The notes under the pieces were generated by a model that was given only the letters and a program-made list of their open reading frames with translations, made no database searches and was not told where the DNA came from. A program made the position numbers and the translations under genes. From Plenodomus lindquistii (Eukaryota; Ascomycota; Dothideomycetes; Pleosporales; Leptosphaeriaceae): a DNA stretch of 64,000 nt. Positions 57,061-64,000 of this stretch are shown one piece after another (position 1 is the first letter of the stretch; the number at the start of each line of letters is the position of its first letter). Location: NCBI GenBank assembly GCA_025504975.1, contig JANUWI010000014.1:620001-684000 (forward strand), given 5' to 3'.

Positions 57061-57777
57061 TGTGGATGTGGATGATAAGGGTTTGGATAGGCTCGCGAGG
57101 TTGGGTTGGTATGAGAGAGGGTTACGGATAGCTGGCGCTGTTCAGTTCTCTATATGTACAGGTAAGATTGCGCCTGACACACGTACCGAGTCACCGAATA
57201 CGCTTACCTGCGCTGGAGACCTGTCAAACTTCAATCTCACCACTTTGTCGCAATTGCAGAACTCGACACTGTATATCGTAAAGGGTCTACGTACGCGCTT
57301 CAAAAGCAGGCCTCGGTAACTTTACTAGTTGTCCTCTTCACCCCAAAATATGACAGCGTGGCGCTCATTAGACGCAAAGTGGAAAGAGTTTAGATTACCC
57401 CAGCTTTACACTTTGGAAGTAACGCGCATCCAACTTCCGATGATTGGACAAGGGTGAGTCTAGTGGCCGATGTCATTGGTCGTGCGAGTCGGCTATGTGA
57501 AGCATGATCGACATGGCAGCATCGACATCCGAACTTTACGCTCTCGCCGCGAGGGGAAATCATGGGAAATTCATTTCAGATGCAGTATCGTCTTAGTCGA
57601 GACATATTAGTAGGATGACTATATCGCAGGCGTGCTTTTGGCGTAGTTTGTATTAGAAAGTCTATCGTTCGGAAGAGCTCATAAATGTACAAGTAAGGCC
57701 TCCTCTGCATACGGAGGATAACCCAATCATGGAACTGGATTGTCCTCTAGTATTTTCCTCAATGCTGTTTGACACTT
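57061..57777. other. intergenic, no gene seen
   Basis: Promoter side of the cytochrome-b5-domain gene and 3' flank of GTR2. Nothing else is evident. Confidence 0.55.
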
Positions 57778-59166
57778 CTAGTCATCATTTGCAGCTCGTA
57801 TCTCGATTTGCGCTTCCCGATCGCTCTTCGGGAAGACTTGCTTCAGACCTGCTTGGAAAACGCCGACGTTGTAATCGATAATGGCCTTCTTCTCTGCTGG
57901 GTTGTCTTGGCCCATGATGCATACCAGCGCGAGATATCTATTCACGTCGTTAGTGACTGCTGATATACACGCCTCGATCGCGTGCTCACTTGTTAATTTC
58001 CCGCAGGTACAAATATCGACTGTTCTTCTTCTCCATTGTAATCAAGCTCTCCGCATCATTATTACCGGTCTCGCTCTCGTCCGGTTCTTCATCTGGCCTG
58101 TCCCAGCCGTAGATCTCGCTGACGTCTATGACTACGTCGATGTAGTCGGAACAAATCTCGTAGCTGCCGATATCTGTGGGGCTTGTGTCGGTTGCAATGT
58201 ATATCTTGCTCATTATGTCAAAGAGATATGCCTTCTCAATGTTGCACGCACCGCAGAGATTGTTGAGTAATGCTTCTAGCGTGGGCAGCTGCGGTATCAG
58301 CTTTTGTATGACTTTGCTAAAGGCTTCGAAGATAGAGTGGTCGTAAATGCTCGTTTGGTAGAAGGATATTGGTGCTTGTTCATAGCCGTTATCGCTGAGC
58401 TCGTCTTGTACGCGTTGAATGATATCTCGGAAGGTGTCGCCTCTGAAGTCGTCTGATAGTCCATCTACCTTGTGTACGAACACTTCGATGTTGATGTTGG
58501 GATATGATTGTTGGAGGTTCAGAATGGTCAAGTTCAGACGCGCGATAGCATCGAGATACTCATCCTGCGCATCGATGACCCAGATCAGAGCGCCGATCTC
58601 TTCAAAGATGTTATCCGTATCGAAGGCTGGGTCGAAGTAGTCCAAGTGGCCTGGTAAATCCCACACCTGGAAGTCCATGAATGAGCTAGATGCGCCAGTC
58701 AGTTGGGTGGCGCAGAAGTCTTGCATGTTACATACTGCATAGACTCTTTCTTGATTCGATACGTAGTCTCCAGGTACAGCGTCTCGCTTGGCGGCAGCTT
58801 GTGAAACACTACACTCGATATTGATGACTTGCCGCTTCTGGAACACACGTCAGCTTATGTATCTCAATGATCTAGTGACTCTCACCTTCGTTGCCCCATG
58901 AGTAATAACCGGGGTTTACCATCTCCGGCTTTGCTATTCGGAACGCGACCAGTATGATACTGTGGGGGGTAGTCGGACGACGGCGGTTGCTCGGCATTTG
59001 GTAGGTCCTGTAAAAAGCGATCCATGGTTAACTGAGCACTTGGCTTCAACAAGGACGAGCTGGCGGAGTTGTGCGACTGTCCCGTCTCATCACTCGTCTT
59101 GCGAACGATATTACGAGAAGCATCTACTGCCGCCGAATGTCGTTCGCTAACGAGACGGCTTTCCAT
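57778..59166 (-). CDS. GTR2: Rag-family GTPase Gtr2 (RagC/D)
   Basis: Four exons (59166-58886, 58837-58736, 58685-57990, 57937-57778) encode 412 aa; introns are 48, 50 and 52 bp. About 85 disordered residues precede the Ras-like domain. G1 is GQRRSGKSS (91-99), followed by SSVVFHKLPPSETLYLE, the switch region typical of Gtr2. G3 is DLPGH (137-141) in FMDFQVWDLPG, and G4 HKVD (199-202). The C-terminal roadblock-like dimerisation domain includes YLREINKYLALVCIMG, restored by the last intron. Gtr1-Gtr2 heterodimers on the vacuole signal amino-acid sufficiency to TORC1. FQVWDLPG and the lack of an Rheb-like C-terminal lipid motif support Gtr2 over Gtr1. Confidence 0.93.
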
Positions 59167-60722
59167 GGTGAATGCGTAACGTGGTGGTACGGGGTATATG
59201 GTGAAGAAAGAAGAGGACGCAAAGCGCGAATGAGGAAAATTGTAAAGCTGAAAACGGGTATCGTAAGGGTTGAGCAGAGACGCCGGGCCGACTGAGAAAA
59301 GATAACCTCGAAAAAATGGTCCAACTCGTCTTGCTTGACTTTTTCACCTGACCGACATTTGCGCAGTGAATCGTGGTACCCTCGATCGAATCTGGCAATC
59401 ACTGGAATGACGTGTTTGACAGACCCAAGCAGCAGGAAGCCACACGACCGCGACAACTTTGCGGAAGGCCACCCGAGTGGGAGAAGAAAAAGCGACGAGT
59501 CGAATCAGAAAGTAGCCGCCCGGTTCTACAGCAATAAGATGCGCAAGGGCAAGCGACACCGAGCAGCGGTCAGGCACGCATAGGAAGAGAAGCAACGCTC
59601 AGGCCATGGCGAACCAAGAGTAGGGCTGAAGAAGTCGCGACCGCTGCAGTGGCTTTTGGAAAAGAAAGTATGCGCATAAGAACCAAAGACTAGAACGACA
59701 CGTGGGAGCAGAAGCAACGAGAGCGAGTCAAAAAAGAAAGTAGGGCTTACCTCCATGGTACTTCAGTGGTAGTGTTGGGTCTTTGCGTTACGTGCACGGT
59801 AGTGATAATGCTTAGGCCCGAAAGCTGGCACTGATACCGCACCCCCGACTGGCCCAATCCGATCCCTCTAGCTGAGCAAGGAATACCTCGATTTTGCCTT
59901 TGTTGATTTGCAACAGCAGCGCTATCCTGCCAGTTGCCAACGAACTCTATATCTTGGTTTGTTGGGCGTAAGCAGAGAGGCCACGGACCGCCCTTGGTGG
60001 TCTTGGAAAGGAGTTGGCAAGGAGAGCACGAGATCGAAGACGAGCCCTGTGGCTGTTGTGTTGGGCTCCAGAACGTCACTGCAGCACGAATCGCGGCGGG
60101 CACGGAGGGAGTCAGTGCTGCTGAGATACAGTGGCACGACTGAGAGTATCTGGGATGTGGAAGCGATGAAAGAGCCGAGTGGGAGGGCTGGCCGGTCGCA
60201 TGCAGCAGATGCATGTTCGCTTAGCCCAGGGATCTTCAGGCACCGTTTGCATGTCTTCCAATCCACATCTCACTTTGGCCAATCTCAATGCCACCATCAA
60301 CAGATATCAGCATTGCTCGGAGCTGCACTCCGGCCTCCCCGGCCTCAATGACTCAATCTGACAGTAACAGCATGGTTTCACGCCCTCGGATCACGATCCG
60401 CTGCCGCTGCAACGTCATCGTACAGCATTTGTTCCAGACGCTTACGCAGGTTCTACAGATGTACAACACGGTTAAAACATCACATGAAGTTTGGTTTGTG
60501 CAACAGCGAAATCATAGTTTGAGATGGTAAGCCAGCACCCTGGGCTCAAGACCCTGGGTATCAGCCTTCAAAGCAGATTGGCAAAAGAAAACCCTATAGC
60601 ATCATCTCTCAAAAGTCAGGCCACCTATCATAGCAACATCGATGCTATCCTGCCGCGGAGCTCAGGCGCTGCATGAGCTGGTACCGATCTTTTGTCCTCC
60701 TGTTAATGACCAGGTTTTGCCT
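59167..60722. other. intergenic, no supported gene
   Basis: This is the upstream region of GTR2 and the 3' flank of the membrane-protein gene. An ATG-initiated open frame of 155 codons on the minus strand (59747-60214), rich in Ser, Pro and Gln, overlaps other open frames and shows no motif, so I leave it out as a gene. Confidence 0.5.
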
Positions 60723-62392
60723 TCAAGGGCCTGTCACCTCTGCACCGAGGACAGCAGATGCCAGCTGTCCCACACCGCCCATCATGGCAAGGAACAGGGC
60801 CAACGCCGTCGATTCTCCGGCACGAACAACATCCCCATCACCTTGAGCGCCGTCGGCCTCAGTCTCTGCGACAGCTCTCCTAGTCTCTTCGTTCGGCACA
60901 TAGGTCGAGTCATCATCCGAATCGTCAGGGGTGCGGGGCGCAATTAGCTCTGCATCAAATTCATCGTTAGCCGCCTTCCTCCGCGAGCTCCGCCTGAGCG
61001 ACCCAGACAGAGCAGACGTCGCTGAGGAGGCCCCGTTGACAGTTGCAACGGCACTCTTAGAAGGACGCCCGCGCTTCCTGGGAGTCGTGGGGTCAAGTGG
61101 GGCTGTGGGCTCGGTTTCCATGAGCTTAGTCAGCTCTTGCTTGAAGGCAACGTGCTTGTCGTGTTTCGGCGCGAGAAATGAGAGAATGCTGCTTTCTAGA
61201 AGATTGTCCACATCCAAGTCCCGCGTAAATGTCCAGGTGAGGAGAGTGATGATGGTAAAGGCGACGTCCAAGCTGACTACACTAATCGCTGGGTGTTTGC
61301 TGATGGTCTTGAATTTCTGGCCTGCGTTGCTAATACCAACCAGAAGTCTGTTCGTCGCGTCTTTCCCATGCGTGTTGTGGAAGAGATCGTATACAACACC
61401 GTGTTTCGCCTTTGCTGGAGTGGACACGAAAATGGTGGAAACAAAGACGCGCCAATACAGCATCAGGGAAGCGAACGAGAGCACGTAGAAGACCTTGGCG
61501 TACGAGCGATGAGCAGCTGCCTTGGAGGCGTGCTGGTGTCCGAGGCTCACAGGCACAATCTAACAACAGTTAGTGGGGTCTACAATGCAGCCCGGATAGG
61601 ACCTACCTGAGGCGCAAAGGCGAAGAAAAGCGGCATGGCATGTAAGGCCAGTTGTAGCATGGTTTTGTCGCCGAACTGGGAGATGAGCTCGGGGAAGATG
61701 TTCAGTACGACAAGCGATGCGACAATGCCCAAGTCGTAAACAATGGCAGAGGGTGTGAAGAAGGCGTCATGTTTTGGCGAGTCGTCTCTGCGCACTGCTA
61801 CGGGTGTGTAGAGAATAGTGACGAAGAACAAGCACAAGGAGCATGCTAAGCTTCCATGCGCGGCGAGAAGGACAAAGGCAGCGATGTTTATGGTCGGGAA
61901 GTTGCGTCTGCGGCCTTCTGCGCCCATGAAGATTGCGGCTGCGAGCAATCCGACAAAGTATTGGCTTGTGTACAAGAAGCCCTCGGGCTTGTCGATGCCC
62001 ACGCTGTCGAGCTCGCGCACGAGATCAATGTCCGAGATCCACTCGCGCAGGTGCCAGTGCGGTCCCGCCGCGGTCGTGTCCCAGCCTTCCCAGGAGCTGT
62101 TTGGGATCTTGTAGTGCTTCTTCTCGGCCCAGCGTACGTACGAGAAGACGCGCCAGATGAAACCAAAGAAGGCTATGGTAGCGAGCGACACCGTGGCTAG
62201 CAGTGAAAAGATGACGGCATGGCGACGGCGCGTCGAGTTTTGCGCACGCGTGCGCGAAGAGGGAGGAAGCGATGTCGCGGCGCGGCCAACATGGTCGAGG
62301 GCCACGCCCGCAGCGAGTACGGGGACGAGGATCTGAGTGCCGAAGAAGATAATGGGGAGCGAGTTGCTATGCGCGTTCTCGACGGGCGGCAT
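60723..62392 (-). CDS. unrecognised fungal multi-pass membrane protein
   Basis: Exons 62392-61607 and 61559-60723, with a 47-bp intron (61560-61606), encode 540 aa. I count about eight hydrophobic segments: around FFGTQILVPVLAAGV, FSLLATVSLATIAFFGFIW, QYFVGLLAAAIFMG, INIAAFVLLAAHGSLACSL, IVYDLGIVASLVVLNIF and LQLALHAMPLFFAFA, then two in the second exon. The conserved-looking loop GWDTTAAGPHWHLREWISD lies after the second segment. The C-terminal 140 residues are hydrophilic, with an AT-hook-like RKRGRPSKS and an acidic SDDDSTYVPNEE. No catalytic motif is recognised. It resembles ascomycete proteins of unknown function; the join is well supported because both exons carry membrane segments in one frame. 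Confidence 0.75.
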
Positions 62393-62726
62393 CTTGAGTG
62401 GGGTATGGAGCTGGTGGTGGTGGTGATGGTGGTGGTGGTGCTGGCGGTGGTGGTGGTAATGTAACAGAGGTTCAGCAATGGAAATAGATGCGCATCCTGC
62501 GACAACAATGCGACGCGAGGGTTTGGCGACGAGCAAGCGGCAGAGAGAGGCGTGAGTGCGTTCTTTGTCTTGTTTTGATTGCAGACCACACGCGCGTGGC
62601 TGCCCTGTCTTGCCCTGTCTTGCATACCCGCGACCCCACGCACGTCATTGCGACGCACCTTTCGCGTAGCCTGACGACGCTATACCTGACCCAGCCCTAG
62701 CGGCAGATCGCGCGTGTCCGTTCGCG
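62393..62726. promoter_or_regulatory. divergent promoter with GGT-rich repeat
   Basis: The 334 bases between the start codons of the membrane-protein gene and SWC5 hold both promoters. A GGT/GAT trinucleotide microsatellite (about 62405-62460) lies directly upstream of the membrane-protein start, in its likely 5' UTR. Confidence 0.6.
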
Positions 62727-63941
62727 ATGGGCTTTCCCGCGGTCGCGAACCCGCCGAAGCCTTGGTTGGACATGCTCGACAATCCACGCGCCATGGCACC
62801 CCGAGACTTGGACGAAGACGCCGAAAATGCCGATGAAAAGTACCACGAGTCCTCCGACGAAGACTTCAACCCCGAAGCAGCGCCTCCCGACGACGTCTCG
62901 AGCGACGAAGACGAAGACGAGCAAGTCGCGACAAAACCCGCACAGCGCAAGGGCAAGCGAAAGGCCCCTGACGATGAAGAGCTCGATTCTGGCGACGAGG
63001 TGACGATACAGGCTGCGCGAAAGAAGCGGTCGAAGAAGAACAAGAAGCAGGGCGCAAAGGACGATGACGACGAGCTGATACTGTCCGAGGACGAGGGCGG
63101 CGAGGGTGGCCTGATCAAGACAAGGGCACAGCGACGAGGAGAGCAGAGAGAGCGTCGGCCACTAGCGAGGACTGAGGGGGCCACAGTAGACGTCGATGCA
63201 CTGTGGGCGCAGATGATGGCTGCACCGCTCAAGCCTCTCCAGTCAGCCCTGCCTCAAGAGCCCACTACCGCCACCACAACGACCCCTCTCCCCACCGAAG
63301 AGGAAGAACAGATACCCATCCGCAAAGTCTACACCTTCGCCGGCCAAGACACCACAGAAGAGAAATCAGTCCCCCGCTCCCACCTCCCCAAATACCTCTC
63401 CTCAGGCTGGAAGACTCTCGACTCTACTACCACCACAACCACCACCACTACACCACCCACCTCAGACACCCCCGCCGATCCAACCACCACCAACACCACC
63501 GCCCCCACACCCACAACATCCAACATCCGCCGCCCCCTCCGCCGACCCACCCGCTTCGACCCAAACCCCACAGGCTACGTCCGCGCCCTCGCCCCAGAAC
63601 ACCAACTCTTCTGGCCCCGCCAACCCACCACCACCACCTGCCCCAATAACACCACCGACCAAGAAACCCCAAACCCAAATACCATGCCCCCACCCGACCT
63701 CCCCACCGCCGCCGCAAAACCCCAAAAAGCAACAAAACTCAACGTCGTGGACAAGTCGCGCATGGACTGGACGGGCTTCGTCGACAAGGAGGGCATTGCA
63801 GAGGAATTGGATACTCATGGAAAGACCAAGGAGGCGTACTTGGGACGTATGGAGTTTTTGGCAGGTGTGGAGGCGAGGAGGGAGGAGGAGCGGTTGAAGG
63901 GACGGGTCAAGGCTGCGAGTGCTGCTGCTGCTGCGGTGTAG
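62727..63941 (+). CDS. SWC5: SWR1-complex subunit Swc5 (BCNT-C protein)
   Basis: A single exon of 404 aa from the first ATG. A second ATG at 62793 starts MAPRDLDEDAENADEKYHES and may be the true start, because the acidic region SSDEDFNPE is the usual N-terminus of the family. The protein has an acidic first third, a Lys-rich patch (RKKRSKKNKKQG), a low-complexity Thr-rich middle with runs of Thr, and the C-terminal BCNT-C domain: KLNVVDKSRMDWTGFVDKEG and TKEAYLGRMEFLAGVEARR. Swc5 is needed for histone H2A.Z exchange by the SWR1 complex. The Thr-rich stretch is coded by ACC/ACA repeats and is likely variable between strains. Confidence 0.93.
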   Translation: MGFPAVANPPKPWLDMLDNPRAMAPRDLDEDAENADEKYHESSDEDFNPEAAPPDDVSSDEDEDEQVATKPAQRKGKRKAPDDEELDSGDEVTIQAARKKRSKKNKKQGAKDDDDELILSEDEGGEGGLIKTRAQRRGEQRERRPLARTEGATVDVDALWAQMMAAPLKPLQSALPQEPTTATTTTPLPTEEEEQIPIRKVYTFAGQDTTEEKSVPRSHLPKYLSSGWKTLDSTTTTTTTTTPPTSDTPADPTTTNTTAPTPTTSNIRRPLRRPTRFDPNPTGYVRALAPEHQLFWPRQPTTTTCPNNTTDQETPNPNTMPPPDLPTAAAKPQKATKLNVVDKSRMDWTGFVDKEGIAEELDTHGKTKEAYLGRMEFLAGVEARREEERLKGRVKAASAAAAAV

Positions 63942-64000
63942 TGAGAATCTTGGACATGACTTTAGGTATGCGTTGGGTGGGGGGAGGTGGAATATATATA

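Noticed and set aside
59747..60214. 155-codon ATG-initiated minus-strand open frame
   Set aside because: Composition is low-complexity, it overlaps another open frame of similar length, and no domain or splice support is seen.

Overview
The window is nuclear DNA of a filamentous ascomycete (Pezizomycotina). Nearly every gene carries short introns of 44-160 bp with GT...AG ends and CTRAC-like branch sites, and the genes are single transcription units on both strands. The products are fungal: a PTH11-type receptor, a LAMMER kinase, Mis12, PIG-A, prefoldin 4, Swc5 and a pepsin-like protease. The mix of families suits Dothideomycetes, perhaps Pleosporales, but that is inference. All exon joins below were worked out by hand; each intact model keeps its reading frame from ATG to stop.

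Left part (1-17 kb): the 3' tip of one gene, a secreted DUF3455 protein, a gene-poor stretch to 5.87 kb, then a block of housekeeping genes. VPS3 (CORVET tether subunit) and COY1 (Golgi CASP golgin) diverge from a 356-bp spacer. They are followed by the kinetochore gene MTW1/mis12 and the LAMMER kinase KNS1.

Middle-left (18-33 kb) is accessory in character: a secreted tyrosinase, a PTH11-like receptor gene that is complete except for one in-frame amber codon, an AT-rich tract that looks RIP-degraded, a class-III aminotransferase with an 11-bp minisatellite just upstream, SRP19/SEC65, and a secreted aspartic protease.

Middle-right (35-46 kb): DBP6 and the PIG-A gene GPI3 diverge. Then come a very small secreted protein with ten cysteines after a KR site (81 aa precursor), prefoldin subunit 4, a 613-aa MFS transporter, an intron-containing tRNA-Gly(GCC) with two decayed relatives 0.5 kb away, and a PhyH-type dioxygenase.

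Right part (46-64 kb): a gene-poor 4.7 kb, then a Bni4-like bud-site/septin scaffold, 40S protein S25, a cytochrome-b5-domain membrane protein, the Rag GTPase GTR2, an unrecognised multi-pass membrane protein, and SWC5 of the SWR1 complex.

I found no convincing new multi-gene system. The observations most worth checking are the nonsense codon in the receptor, the tandem tRNA-Gly relics, the ten-cysteine secreted protein, the minisatellite, and the in-frame stop-free introns of KNS1 and the Bni4-like gene.
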